Numbered from the stretch's first letter, positions 19,505-29,319 are shown. The stretch is DNA of 32,192 nucleotides from an uncultured Clostridia bacterium (GCA_947631975.1 CANRNM010000009.1:1-32192); one strand, 5' to 3'. Made by a program: numbers and translations. Notes: generated from the sequence alone by a model not told the origin.

Positions 19505-20751
19505 ATGAGTTTACCTGCCATAAAGTTTTCTATGTCCTCGGCTTCTTTTATTATGTCGGAAGAAAGCACTCGGCAGCCGTCGCTTGTAACAAGAACGTTG
19601 TCCTCTATTCTTATGCCTATGCCCTCTTCTTCTATATAAAGCCCGGGCTCAACGGTAAACACCATGCCTTCTTCAAGCAAGCCCTCGTTATGTCTGCCCG
19701 CATCGTGGGTCTCAAGTCCGAGGCTATGGCTCACGCCGTGATAATAATATTTGCTTACTTCCGATTTGTCCTTTATAAGTCCCAGCTCTTTAAGAGCTTT
19801 TTCGTAGTATTCGATAAGTATTGTATTGAGAGAACCGAATTCAATGCCGGGTCTTATGGATGAGATCACTTTTTTCTGACCCTCAAGCACTATATTGTAT
19901 ATTTCCTTCTGCCTTTCGGTAAATTTGCCGTTTACGGGAAATGTCCTTGTTATGTCTCCGTTGTAATAATGCCATTGAGCGCCCAAATCGCAGAGTATAA
20001 GGTCGTTTTCGCAGGTTATGCCGTCGTTGGAGCTGTAGTGGAGTACGGTCGCATTTTTACCGCTTGCCGCTATTGTCTTGAAAGCAAAGTCCTTAACGCC
20101 GTTTTTCTTCAGCTCAAAGTCAAAATATGCCTCTATCTCATATTCTGCCATACCCGCCTTGGCGTTTTTCATCATGGAATAAATGCCTTTTTTTGTTATA
20201 TCTATAGCCTTCTCGATTTCCGCTATCTCGCAGGGCTCCTTTATTCTTCTGAAATTTGCAATGGTATCGTATACATTCAGAATATTTACATAGGGATAGC
20301 CCGATTTTATTTTTTCGGCAAGCCTTATGGCTTGTGTTGAGTATGATATATTCCTGTTTTCCAGGTCTAAATATATATTCTTAAGCCTATTGTTGAATAT
20401 TGCGGAGGAAAGAGATTTTTCAAAATTATCCGTATAGCTTACGGACGAAATACCGCTTATTTCCTTAGCTTCATCTATAGTTACGGTTTCACCCGTCCAC
20501 TTTGCCTCCACGGGATCGGGACGCTTTATAAAAAGCGTAGTCTGAATATTTCCCTTGCTTTTGAGCATAAGAAGTATAATATTTTCATCGTCTATGCCCG
20601 TCATATAATAAAAATTTCTTGAAGGCGTGAAGGTATAAAATTCATCGCCCGCCTTGACGGGCGAGGCTCCGCTTAAAAGTATTACCGCCGAATTGTCCTC
20701 TATTTCGGAGCAGAGCTTTTTTCTGTTGTTCAAATAAAAACTGCTTTCCAT
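19501..20751 (-). CDS. Aminopeptidase P family (Xaa-Pro) metallopeptidase
   Basis: DLGAQWHYYNGDITRTFPVNGKFTERQ, HGVSHSLGLETHD, GMVFTVEPGLYI, GIRIEDNVLVT. Confidence 0.95.
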   Translation of the reverse strand: MESSFYLNNRKKLCSEIEDNSAVILLSGASPVKAGDEFYTFTPSRNFYYMTGIDDENIILLMLKSKGNIQTTLFIKRPDPVEAKWTGETVTIDEAKEISGISSVSYTDNFEKSLSSAIFNNRLKNIYLDLENRNISYSTQAIRLAEKIKSGYPYVNILNVYDTIANFRRIKEPCEIAEIEKAIDITKKGIYSMMKNAKAGMAEYEIEAYFDFELKKNGVKDFAFKTIAASGKNATVLHYSSNDGITCENDLILCDLGAQWHYYNGDITRTFPVNGKFTERQKEIYNIVLEGQKKVISSIRPGIEFGSLNTILIEYYEKALKELGLIKDKSEVSKYYYHGVSHSLGLETHDAGRHNEGLLEEGMVFTVEPGLYIEEEGIGIRIEDNVLVTSDGCRVLSSDIIKEAEDIENFMAGKLI

Positions 20752-20768
20752 TGTTTTCTCCTATATTA

Positions 20769-20984
20769 TCACAGGCATTTTTTGAGCCTTTTTTCTATAT
20801 TTTTGACTATGTCGTCCAGCCTGAAGCACACATCCACATTTTCTATGCTTTTTATTTCTGCGTTTGTAACAGGTTTTCCGCTGTTGTCTATTCCCAGATC
20901 CGCAATGCTTAGCCATATCTTATTTTCAGCAATCACAGCGAAGGTCAGAAGGGACATATAAATTATTTTTTTCACAAAAATCAC
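20769..20984 (-). CDS. Small hypothetical protein (~69-71 aa) with hydrophobic N-terminus; GTG start
   Basis: RBS gaggtgat upstream of GTG at 20975/20984; no convincing antisense ORF. No family recognised. Confidence 0.5.
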   Translation of the reverse strand: MIFVKKIIYMSLLTFAVIAENKIWLSIADLGIDNSGKPVTNAEIKSIENVDVCFRLDDIVKNIEKRLKKCL

Positions 20985-21023
20985 CTCATACGAAGTATTG
21001 ACTCATTTTGTGAATATAATACG

Positions 21024-22070
21024 TCAATCCTCCCTAAGCTTTACGACTCTTGCGGCTTTTCGCCTGTTCTGATCCTGCATCTGAGCATAGTGCCGTCTTG
21101 TGGTGTTTACATCCTTATGTCCCAGAACATCGGCTACAAGATATATATCTCCCGTTTCGTTATAAAGCGTTGTGCCGTATGTGCTCCTAAGCTTATGGGG
21201 CGATATCTTTTTTAACATCGTAACCTTGCCCGCATATTTTTTAACGAGCTTTTCAACGGAACGCACGCCTATCCTCTTGTTTTGCAGGGAGAGAAAAAGA
21301 GCCTTTTCACTGCCTTCCTTGGGTTCTTTTTTGCTTCTTTCCTCCAGATAGTCCTTAAGTGCCTTTTCGACCTCCTCGCCGAAATAGACTACCATTTCGT
21401 TTCCGCCCTTGCGCGTAATTTTAACGCCGTTTATGTCAAAGTCGATATTGTCGATATCTATGCCCACGCACTCCGAAACTCTCATTCCCGTACCGAGCAG
21501 CAGAGATACTATAGCGAGGTCTCTTTTGGATGTGATATCATGAAACTTTTTCTCGCCTTCGGTGAGCCTTTCGCCGTTTTCTATGACATCCAGAAGCTCT
21601 GCCGTTTCGTTAGGCTCAAGCCTTATTATTTCCTTTTCATGCACCTTGGGAGTGATGACAAGTTCCGCGGGATTAGCGGATATCTTCTCCATTCTGTAGA
21701 AGTACTTAAAAAGCGCGCGCACCGCCGCAAGCTTTCTAAGCTTTCCGTTTTCGTGATTTGATTTTTCCTCGCCGTCGGAATTTATATAATATTCCGTATA
21801 GCTCATAAATTCGTTCAAGTCAGTAGCCGTTACCTTTGAAAGGTCATCTATTGTGAGCTCTTTAACGCTTTTGCCCTCGAACTTGGGATTTTCTTCCACC
21901 AGGAAATTAAAAAACACCTTGAGGTCATAGCTGTATGCAACTCTTGTGCGTATCTCCCTGCTGTTTGCAAGCGCAAGAAAAAACTCCCTGCAAAACATGG
22001 GAAGCTCTTTGAGCATATCTCTTAGCTTTAGCGTGAGCTTATTTTTTACTTCCTCGTGATATCCCGGCAT
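21024..22070 (-). CDS. Tyrosine recombinase (Xer-like)
   Basis: LLLGTGMRVSECVGIDIDNID, HKLRSTYGTTLYNETGDIYLVADVLGHKDVNTTRRHYAQ. ATG 22070 overlaps the ttcA stop (TGATG). Confidence 0.9.
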   Translation of the reverse strand: MPGYHEEVKNKLTLKLRDMLKELPMFCREFFLALANSREIRTRVAYSYDLKVFFNFLVEENPKFEGKSVKELTIDDLSKVTATDLNEFMSYTEYYINSDGEEKSNHENGKLRKLAAVRALFKYFYRMEKISANPAELVITPKVHEKEIIRLEPNETAELLDVIENGERLTEGEKKFHDITSKRDLAIVSLLLGTGMRVSECVGIDIDNIDFDINGVKITRKGGNEMVVYFGEEVEKALKDYLEERSKKEPKEGSEKALFLSLQNKRIGVRSVEKLVKKYAGKVTMLKKISPHKLRSTYGTTLYNETGDIYLVADVLGHKDVNTTRRHYAQMQDQNRRKAARVVKLRED

Positions 22071-22789
22071 CAGTCTATCCTCCATCCCTCTATGTCCGAA
22101 CGCTTTATAGCGTTGAATGTTCTTTCCTCAAAGTGGTCGTATTTGAGCGAAAACTCCTTTACCATATTTTTTATGTCCTCTCTCGTGGTTTTACCGTCTA
22201 CGGGACACTTGTTTTTTACAATAGGCAGATTTTCTTTGTTTGCAAAGCCTATCACATCCCTTTCGGGAACATATATGAGAGGCCTTATAGATGAGATCTT
22301 GCGTCTGCTGAGATATGTGCATGGGCTGAAGCAGTGTATTCTGCCCTCATATAAAAGCGCCATAAGGAAGGTCTCTATAACGTCATCCCTGTTGTGTCCA
22401 AGCGCCATTTTATTGCATTTAAGCTCATCGGCAAGAGTATTGAGCGCGCCTTTTCGCATCTTGGCGCATAGGGCGCAGGGATTTTTCTCCTCCCTCGCTT
22501 CAAAAACTATGGGCGCTATGTCCGTATCTATGATATGATAATTAACGCCTATTTTATCACAAAACGCCGTAACGGGCGAAAAATCCATGCCCTCAAAGCC
22601 AACATTTACCGTTATGGCTTCCAACTCGTAGCGCTTGGGATAAAACCTCTGCATTGCTTTCAGCACTGACAGGAGCGCAAGGCTGTCCTTGCCTCCCGAT
22701 ATGCCTACGGCGATTCTGTCGCCGTCCTCTATCATATTGTAATCCTGCACTGCCCGTCTGACAAGACTTAGCATTTGCTGCATTTTCAT
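22070..22789 (-). CDS. TtcA/TilS-like tRNA thiolation ATPase (PP-loop)
   Basis: VGISGGKDSLALLSVL PP-loop, CALCAKMRKGALN, GHNRDDVIETFLMALLY; RBS ggagg before ATG 22789. Confidence 0.88.
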   Translation of the reverse strand: MKMQQMLSLVRRAVQDYNMIEDGDRIAVGISGGKDSLALLSVLKAMQRFYPKRYELEAITVNVGFEGMDFSPVTAFCDKIGVNYHIIDTDIAPIVFEAREEKNPCALCAKMRKGALNTLADELKCNKMALGHNRDDVIETFLMALLYEGRIHCFSPCTYLSRRKISSIRPLIYVPERDVIGFANKENLPIVKNKCPVDGKTTREDIKNMVKEFSLKYDHFEERTFNAIKRSDIEGWRID

Positions 22790-22823
22790 ACAATTCCTCC
22801 AACTATTCGTAAAATACAAATAT

Positions 22824-22896
22824 ATTATATAACAACGAAAATATTAAGTCAACAAAAAACCAAAATATTGACTTAATAATAAATTTATTTTATAAT
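22824..22896. promoter_or_regulatory. Divergent sigma-A-type promoter pair for ttcA (-) and GNAT (+)
   Basis: Minus: TTGACT (22852-22847) N17 TATAAT (22829-22824). Plus: TTGACT (22868-22873) N17 TATAAT (22891-22896). The -35 regions lie in inverted repeats ATTAAGTCAA/TTGACTTAAT. Confidence 0.85.
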
Positions 22897-22919
22897 GGTG
22901 ATAATAAGGAGAAATGAAT

Positions 22920-23420
22920 ATGAAAAACATACAGTTAAGAAAGGCACGGAAAGATGATGTGCCCGCGATAAACAATATATTGAATTATGCCATAATGAAC
23001 ACAAATTACAATCTGAACGAAAAACCCAGAACGCTTGAGGATGCTTACAAATGGTACGACGAGCACATGACTGAAGGCTATCCCGTATATGTTGCGGAGG
23101 TGGACGGCAAGGTCGAGGGCTGGGCATCGCTTTCGCACTTCAGAGCCTATTCGGGATATGACACTACGGCTGAAGTCTCTGTGTATGTGGACAAGAACTA
23201 CAGACACAAGGGGCTGGGAACACTGCTTGTAACAGAGCTTGAAAGAGATGCATCACGTTTTCACACGCTCATAGCCGTTATAACGGACAACAACACCGCG
23301 AGCATATCTCTGCACAGCAGATGCGGTTTTGTGCCAATGTGCACCATGAGAGAGCTTGCAAAGAAAAATAATGAATATGTGGATATAACATTTATGACAA
23401 AGAGAATAAATAAAAAATAA
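22920..23420 (+). CDS. GNAT-family N-acetyltransferase (phosphinothricin acetyltransferase-like)
   Basis: IQLRKARKDDVPAINNILNYAI, EVSVYVDKNYRHKGLGTLLVTELE, SISLHSRCGFV. Confidence 0.9.
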   Translation: MKNIQLRKARKDDVPAINNILNYAIMNTNYNLNEKPRTLEDAYKWYDEHMTEGYPVYVAEVDGKVEGWASLSHFRAYSGYDTTAEVSVYVDKNYRHKGLGTLLVTELERDASRFHTLIAVITDNNTASISLHSRCGFVPMCTMRELAKKNNEYVDITFMTKRINKK

Positions 23421-23446
23421 AAGCGCATAATAATAACGACAAAATG

Positions 23447-23480
23447 AGCAGTACAGAATGAAGTTGTACTGCTTGTTTAT
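23447..23480 (+). terminator. Terminator-like hairpin downstream of GNAT gene
   Basis: AGCAGTACA-gaatgaagt-TGTACTGCT followed by TGTTTATT. Confidence 0.6.
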
Positions 23481-23504
23481 TAAAAAAAACAGGAGGTCGT
23501 TATT

Positions 23505-23891
23505 GTGGAAAAACCCGAATTTCTTATATGCGAAAAATGCGGTAATCTTGTAGGACTTATACACGACGCAGGCGTTCCTATGTGGTGCTGCAAGCAGCAG
23601 ATGACGGAGCTTAAGGCTAACAGCACGGAAGCGTCGGGAGAAAAGCATCTGCCGGTTGTAAATGTGGAGGGAGATACCGTGAGGGTATGCGTAGGCTCGG
23701 ATATGCATCCCATGGGCGAGGATCATTATATACAGTGGGTATATCTCCTTACCGACAGAGGCGGACACAGAAAGATATTCAAGCCCGGCGACAAGCCCGA
23801 GCTTCTTTTCAACGTAGCGGGCGAAAAACCGTTGAGTGCCTATGCATACTGCAACAACCACGGACTTTGGAAAACGGACATAACAAAATGA
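23505..23891 (+). CDS. dfx: Desulfoferrodoxin / superoxide reductase (GTG start)
   Basis: FLICEKCGNLVGLIHDAGVPMWCCKQQMTEL (desulforedoxin-like), EDHYIQWVYL, AYAYCNNHGLW. Confidence 0.95.
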   Translation: MEKPEFLICEKCGNLVGLIHDAGVPMWCCKQQMTELKANSTEASGEKHLPVVNVEGDTVRVCVGSDMHPMGEDHYIQWVYLLTDRGGHRKIFKPGDKPELLFNVAGEKPLSAYAYCNNHGLWKTDITK

Positions 23892-23915
23892 GCAGGGGCA
23901 AGCCCTGCTCATTTT
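23885..23915. terminator. Bidirectional terminator between dfx and trmB
   Basis: AAAATGAGCAGGG-gcaag-CCCTGCTCATTTT. Confidence 0.9.
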
Positions 23916-24576
23916 ATGTTTGTTGCGGTTTTCTGTTGTAATAGCCTTCAAGTCTGTATATGGGCATGCCCTGTTCCGAAAACTTTTTTTCATATTCTGT
24001 CATAATATTGCCCTCGTAATCGCTATTGTGAAGGTCAAGAGTGATATTATGCAGTGTCCATCCCTTATCCGCTATTTCGTTAAGGCTGAACTCAAAGAAA
24101 ATGCGATTGTCGGTTTTGAGGAAAAGCTCCCCGCCCTTCTCACCGAAAAGCTGTTCGTATAAATTGAGAAAATTCCTGTGAGTAAGCCTTCTTTTAGCCC
24201 ACTTCTTTCTTCTGTGCCAGGGATCTGAAAAATTGGAATATATCCTGTCTATCTCGCCCTTTTCAAAAATTTCAAGGCAGTTTGCGACATCCTCGCAGAA
24301 AAACTTTACATTTTCCCCTACTCCCATTTCACGGCTTTTTCTGAGAGCCGAAACAATGACCATATTTTCTCTTTCAATGCCTATATAGTTTATATCGGGG
24401 TGAGCAATACTCATTTCGCTTATGAAATTGCCCTTTCCGCAGCCAATTTCTATATGAATGGGATTATCATTTCCAAAGAGCTCATGCCATTTGCCCTTAT
24501 ATTCTCTTGGGTCGTCTATTATAGTTGTGTTTTGGCTGAACTCCTTATCCGCCCATGATTTTTTTCTTATGCGCAT
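23914..24576 (-). CDS. trmB: tRNA (guanine-N7-)-methyltransferase
   Basis: HIEIGCGKGNFISEMS, IDRIYSNFSDPWHRRKKWAKRRLTHRNFL. Confidence 0.95.
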   Translation of the reverse strand: MRIRKKSWADKEFSQNTTIIDDPREYKGKWHELFGNDNPIHIEIGCGKGNFISEMSIAHPDINYIGIERENMVIVSALRKSREMGVGENVKFFCEDVANCLEIFEKGEIDRIYSNFSDPWHRRKKWAKRRLTHRNFLNLYEQLFGEKGGELFLKTDNRIFFEFSLNEIADKGWTLHNITLDLHNSDYEGNIMTEYEKKFSEQGMPIYRLEGYYNRKPQQT

Positions 24577-24597
24577 ATATGTTTCCTTTCCTCTGTG

Positions 24598-25464
24598 TCA
24601 GCATTTCATAATATAATAACAGCTCTTGCCCTGTTCCAAAGGCTCGTTTACGGGCGGTTTTATATCCCTGAAGCCCTGAGCCTGCGCCTCCAGTCTGTAT
24701 TCCCTGTCATATATGCCGGGGACTGCCAGATAACAGCAGTTGTTATCCCTGCCCAGAAGTATATAATGATAATCGCGGCAGCTTTTTATGACAAAGGGAT
24801 TGTTTATGTATTTCCACATTCCCTTGACAAGGCAGAGCTCCTTAAGATTTGCCTTTACCCACTTTATGCCGTCGTCGCCGAACGGCTGCTCGCAGCCCCT
24901 TTCAAACAGAGCGTTTTCGCTCTCCTGCATACTTGTTTTGGTATATTCCTTTATATCGTTTATGTTTTTGTCAAATTCGTTTATTATGCATATAAGCTTT
25001 TCCTTGCTCTCATCTGCGGAAGCTTCTTCAGCCTCGCCGAATGGCGTTTTTGTCTCTGCCGCGCTTACGGACGGCACCCTCGTCTTTGCCATAAGACAGC
25101 GCTGCCAATTATATTCGCCCTCTGTAAAGCCTATGAGCGGGGCTTTATCCCCCGAAAGCACAGCGACAGCCTTTATGTCCGATACCTCTATGCCCGCTTT
25201 CGACGGTATAAACTCCCACCTTATCTCGCTTTTGCCCGACGCATCCACATAAAACGGCTTTGTAACCTCCGTATAGCTGTCTCTTGTGAGCAAACACACT
25301 CTGTAATCGCAGTCGTTTCTCAAGCCCTGCGTCTGAAGAATAAGCCTTCCTACGCCGTTTCTTAGCTCAATTATACACCTGCCTACGGCGCCGCGCGCAT
25401 CCCTTGTGAAATCATTGCAGCCCTGCTTGAGAGCAATAAATATTCTTGAATATGCCATAATCAA
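24598..25464 (-). CDS. Hypothetical protein of a Clostridia-specific type (possibly DUF6128-like)
   Basis: RGAVGRCIIELRNGVGRLILQTQGLRNDCDYRVCLLT; C-terminal HYILLGRDNNCCYLAVPGIYDREYRLEAQAQGFRDIKPP. Family name recalled, not checked. Confidence 0.55.
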   Translation of the reverse strand: MIMAYSRIFIALKQGCNDFTRDARGAVGRCIIELRNGVGRLILQTQGLRNDCDYRVCLLTRDSYTEVTKPFYVDASGKSEIRWEFIPSKAGIEVSDIKAVAVLSGDKAPLIGFTEGEYNWQRCLMAKTRVPSVSAAETKTPFGEAEEASADESKEKLICIINEFDKNINDIKEYTKTSMQESENALFERGCEQPFGDDGIKWVKANLKELCLVKGMWKYINNPFVIKSCRDYHYILLGRDNNCCYLAVPGIYDREYRLEAQAQGFRDIKPPVNEPLEQGKSCYYIMKC

Positions 25465-25532
25465 ATAAGAACCTCCAAAGCATAAGAACTTATTTAATTA
25501 TATGTGATATAAATAATATAAAGAATATATTT

Positions 25533-26393
25533 TTACGCTCTGAATACAAGCATTTTGTCGCTGAGCGCGGCATAGTCGTTTAAACTTAGGCTTTCGCCCC
25601 GCACTCTCTCGTAATAGCCCAGCTCTTTTAAAACCGAGGCTATGCCTTCCTTGTCAAGAGATGTGATGCCGCTGTTGTAAATACAGTTTACAAGAGTTTT
25701 TCTTCTTTGAGCGAAGGCTGCCTTTATAAACAAAAACATGAACTGTTCGTCCTTCACCTCCACCTCGGGCTTATCGAGAACGGTAAGCTTTATGACGGCG
25801 GAGTCTACATTGGGTCTTGGCATAAAGCAGTTCTGCGGTACATTTGCCACAAGATATGGCTTGCAGTAATACTGTGTAACAAGCGAAAGCGAGCCGTAGT
25901 CCTTTGTGGACGGCGAGGCGTTCATTCTGTACGCCACTTCCTTTTGTATCATTACCGTAAGGCTTTCCATGGGAATATGCTTTTCAAGTATATTCATTAT
26001 TATGGGTGTTGTGATATTATAGGGGAGGTTTGCCACCATTTTGACGGTCATGCCGGGGTGAGCCGATATAATATCGTTTAAATCCACCTTAAGTATGTCC
26101 TCGTTTATTATCTCCACATTGTTATGATCGGAGAGAAGCTCCTCCAAAATTGGCACAAGTGTTTTGTCTATCTCTACGGAAATCACCTTACCCGCCTTTT
26201 TTGCCATTGCCTGCGTGAGCGTACCTATGCCGGGGCCCACCTCTATAACAAGGTCGTTTTCGCCTATGTCGGCAGCGGAAATTATTTTGTCCAGAACTCT
26301 CTCATCCACGAGAAAGTTCTGTCCAAAATTTTTTTTGAAATTAAATTCGTAATGCTTTATTATTTGCTTTGTCTTATAAGCCAGACTTTCCAT
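25533..26393 (-). CDS. ksgA: 16S rRNA (adenine1518/1519-N6)-dimethyltransferase
   Basis: KKNFGQNFLVDERVL, VIEVGPGIGTLTQAMA, MVANLPYNITTPI; start overlaps the alaS stop (TAATG). Confidence 0.95.
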   Translation of the reverse strand: MESLAYKTKQIIKHYEFNFKKNFGQNFLVDERVLDKIISAADIGENDLVIEVGPGIGTLTQAMAKKAGKVISVEIDKTLVPILEELLSDHNNVEIINEDILKVDLNDIISAHPGMTVKMVANLPYNITTPIIMNILEKHIPMESLTVMIQKEVAYRMNASPSTKDYGSLSLVTQYYCKPYLVANVPQNCFMPRPNVDSAVIKLTVLDKPEVEVKDEQFMFLFIKAAFAQRRKTLVNCIYNSGITSLDKEGIASVLKELGYYERVRGESLSLNDYAALSDKMLVFRA

Positions 26394-29029
26394 TATTTTA
26401 AACTTTCCTCAACAGTCTTCATTGCGCTTTCGAGTGCCTGCGGTATCTTTGAAGCGTCCTTGCCTCCCGCCTGAGCCATATTGGGGCGTCCGCCTCCGCC
26501 GCCTCCGCATACGGTCGCAGCGGCTTTGACGATATTCCCTGCGTTTGCTCCCGCTTTAACGGCGGACTCGCTGCACATAACAACAAAGCTGCATTTGCTG
26601 CCTTCGCCGCTTGCAAGAACTATTATGCCGTCAAGCTTATCCTTTATCTGGTCGCCCATCGTCCTTAAGCCGTTCATATCAAGACCCTTGGCTTCGGACA
26701 TAACCACATCTATGCCCTTTACATTTACCTTGCTGTTTATTATATCGTCCACGAGAGAACCGCTCATCTTTGCTTTAAGGCTTTCTATCTCCTTTGAAAG
26801 ACGCTTATTTTCATCCACAATGTGAGCTATTCTCTTGGGTATATCCCCCGTTGTGATCTTGAGAAGGTCGCCTATAGACTTAAGAGCAAATTCCTGCTCC
26901 TCGTAATACGAAAGAGCTCCTGCGCCCGTGAGGGCTTCTATTCTTCTGACGCCCGCAGCCACTCCGTTTTCGGAAAGAAGCTTGAATGTACCGCAGTAAG
27001 CGGAGTTTGTAAGGTGTGTGCCTCCGCAGAATTCTATTGAATATCCGCCTATATCCACTACTCTTACTATATCGCCGTATTTTTCACCGAAAAGCGCCGT
27101 TGCTCCCGTCTTCTTAGCCTCGTCTATGGACATTTCCTTTACTGTTACGGGCAGAGCCTCAAGTATTTTTTCATTCACCTTTTTCTCTATAGTACCGAGG
27201 GTCTCCTTGTCTATGGCTTCAAAATGAGTGAAGTCAAATCTAAGTCTTTTATCATTTACGAAAGAACCCGCCTGCTCAACATGGCTTCCAAGCACTTCCT
27301 TTAAAACAGCCTGCAGAATATGCGTTGCGGTGTGGTTTCTGGCTGTGGAAAGTCGCTTTGCGCCGTCTACCTCCAAGGTGAGGGTATCGCCCGTGTTTAC
27401 CGCGCCCGAAACAACTGTGCCGGTATGAACATATTTATTACCGCCGAACTTTGTGCAGTCCTCGATCTCTATTTTAACATTGTCGTTATAGGCTATACCG
27501 CTGTCGCCTGCCTGACCGCCCATTTCTGCATAGAAAGGCGTATTGTCCATGATTATGGAAACCTTATCGCCCTCGGATGCGCTTTCTGTTATTTCATCAT
27601 CCAAAACTATTGCAAGTACCTTTCCGTCTGCCTTAAGATCGTCATAACCGCAGAACTCCGTGGACATTGCGGGATCTAACCTATGGAATACGGTCTCCTC
27701 GGCGCCCATGTAGGTGTCGGTCGCTCTGGCGTTTCTTGCCCTCGTCCTCTGCTTTTCCATTTCAGCCTTAAATGCTTTTTCATCGAGGCTGAAGCCCTCG
27801 TCGGCAAGTATTTCCTCCATAAGGTCAACGGGGAAGCCGTAGGTATCATACATCTTGAAAGAGTCCTCTCCGCCAAGCACCTTTTTGCCGTTTGCTTTAA
27901 GCTCCTCAAGCTTGGAGGCAAGCATTGCCATACCCGTGTCGAGAGTGGCATAAAATCTTTCTTCCTCCGTAGTGAGCACCTTAAGTATCATATCCTGCTT
28001 TTCAACAAGCTCGGGATATGCCTTGCCCGAATTGTCTATAACCACCTTGCAGAGCTCCGCAAGGAATTTTCTGTCTATACCAAGGAGCTTGCCGTGTCTT
28101 GCCGCCCTTCTCAAAAGTCGTCTCAAAACATAGCCCCTGCCCTCGTTTGAGGGAAGAACGCCGTCTGCTGTCATGAATGTAACGGAACGCACATGGTCTG
28201 TTATGACTCTTATTGAAACATCCTTTTTGTAGTCCTCGCCGTATTTTGCTCCGCATATGCTGCATACGGCATCTCTTATGGCTTTCACGGTGTCTACATC
28301 GAATATTGAATTTACACCCTGCATAACGGTGGCTATTCTTTCAAGACCCATGCCCGTGTCTATGTTGGGATGAGAAAGGTCGGAATAAGAGCCGTCCTCC
28401 TCCTTGTTGAACTGGGTGAAAACAAGGTTCCATATCTCCATGTATCTGTCGCAGTCGCAGCCTACGGTACAGTCGGGCTTTCCGCAGCCGAATTCCTCGC
28501 CCTTATCGTAATATATTTCCGAGCAGGGACCGCAGGGACCTACGCCGTGCTCCCAGAAATTGTCCTCCTTGCCCATTCTGAAAATCCTTTCGGGCGCAAG
28601 ACCTATTTCCTTGTTCCATATGTCATAGGCTTCGTCGTCGTCCTGATAGACCGAAACATAGAGTCTGTCCTCGGGAAGCTCCACTACCTTTGTGAAGAAC
28701 TCCCAAGCCCAAGCGATAGCCTCGTGCTTGAAATAGTCTCCGAATGAGAAATTGCCCAGCATCTCAAAGAATGTGCCGTGTCTTGCCGTCTTTCCCACAT
28801 TTTCGATATCGCCCGTTCTTATGCACTTCTGGCATGTGGTTACCCTTTTCCTCGGGGGTATCTGCTGACCCGTAAAAAAGGGCTTTAAAGGCGCCATGCC
28901 CGAATTGATGAGAAGAAGGCTCTTGTCGTTTTGAGGCACCAAAGAGGCGCTTGCCATTCTGAGATGACCCTTGCTCTCAAAAAATGAGAGATATTTTTCT
29001 CTTATTTCGTTTACACCCATGAATTTCAT
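26393..29029 (-). CDS. alaS: Alanine--tRNA ligase
   Basis: YLSFFESKGHLRMASASLVPQNDKSLLLINSGMAPLKPFF; HTATHILQAVLKEVLG; CGGTHLTNSAYCGTFKL; C-terminal GGGGGGRPNMAQAGGKD. Confidence 0.98.
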   Translation of the reverse strand: MKFMGVNEIREKYLSFFESKGHLRMASASLVPQNDKSLLLINSGMAPLKPFFTGQQIPPRKRVTTCQKCIRTGDIENVGKTARHGTFFEMLGNFSFGDYFKHEAIAWAWEFFTKVVELPEDRLYVSVYQDDDEAYDIWNKEIGLAPERIFRMGKEDNFWEHGVGPCGPCSEIYYDKGEEFGCGKPDCTVGCDCDRYMEIWNLVFTQFNKEEDGSYSDLSHPNIDTGMGLERIATVMQGVNSIFDVDTVKAIRDAVCSICGAKYGEDYKKDVSIRVITDHVRSVTFMTADGVLPSNEGRGYVLRRLLRRAARHGKLLGIDRKFLAELCKVVIDNSGKAYPELVEKQDMILKVLTTEEERFYATLDTGMAMLASKLEELKANGKKVLGGEDSFKMYDTYGFPVDLMEEILADEGFSLDEKAFKAEMEKQRTRARNARATDTYMGAEETVFHRLDPAMSTEFCGYDDLKADGKVLAIVLDDEITESASEGDKVSIIMDNTPFYAEMGGQAGDSGIAYNDNVKIEIEDCTKFGGNKYVHTGTVVSGAVNTGDTLTLEVDGAKRLSTARNHTATHILQAVLKEVLGSHVEQAGSFVNDKRLRFDFTHFEAIDKETLGTIEKKVNEKILEALPVTVKEMSIDEAKKTGATALFGEKYGDIVRVVDIGGYSIEFCGGTHLTNSAYCGTFKLLSENGVAAGVRRIEALTGAGALSYYEEQEFALKSIGDLLKITTGDIPKRIAHIVDENKRLSKEIESLKAKMSGSLVDDIINSKVNVKGIDVVMSEAKGLDMNGLRTMGDQIKDKLDGIIVLASGEGSKCSFVVMCSESAVKAGANAGNIVKAAATVCGGGGGGRPNMAQAGGKDASKIPQALESAMKTVEESLK

Positions 29030-29036
29030 TTTGTTT

Positions 29037-29284
29037 TCCTCCTGTAAATTAAAAAGCCCCCGCTAAAGTGCAGGGGCGAAAATATTTTCACGGTACCACC
29101 CTGATTTACGCTAAAAAGCGTATCTCATAGCTATCGTTAACGCCGATAAAACGGCAGAGTATTGGTCTGCGCGGGATAATGAATATCAAAAGGGAGCTTC
29201 GCCTTACACAGCGCAAATGCTTTCACCTGCCGCATTCTCTCTGGAGCTTATGCATAAGACTACTTATCCTTCCGTTTTAAGCTG
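29037..29284 (-). ncRNA. T-box leader (tRNA-Ala responsive) upstream of alaS
   Basis: T-box AGGGTGGTACCGTG (29102-29089); terminator GCCCCTGCACTTTAGCGGGGGCTTTTT; Stem I closing GGATAA/TTATCC; candidate specifier GCU in GGCGAAGCUCCC; hairpin TACGCTTTTTAGCGTA. Confidence 0.93.
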
Positions 29285-29290
29285 TTAAAT

Positions 29291-29319
29291 ATTATATAGT
29301 AAATGCACGGCTTTGTCAA
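29291..29319 (-). promoter_or_regulatory. Sigma-A-type promoter of the T-box/alaS transcript
   Basis: TTGACA (29319-29314) N17 TATAAT (29296-29291). Confidence 0.85.

Noticed and set aside
20996-21028. ATTGAC...GTCAAT inverted repeat at the 3' end of the Xer-like gene as a dif site
   Set aside because: 20-nt gap and short arms do not match known dif/difSL organisation; part is coding sequence.
26419-28747. Numerous ORFs on both strands inside alaS
   Set aside because: Out-of-frame shadows of a clearly conserved alaS.
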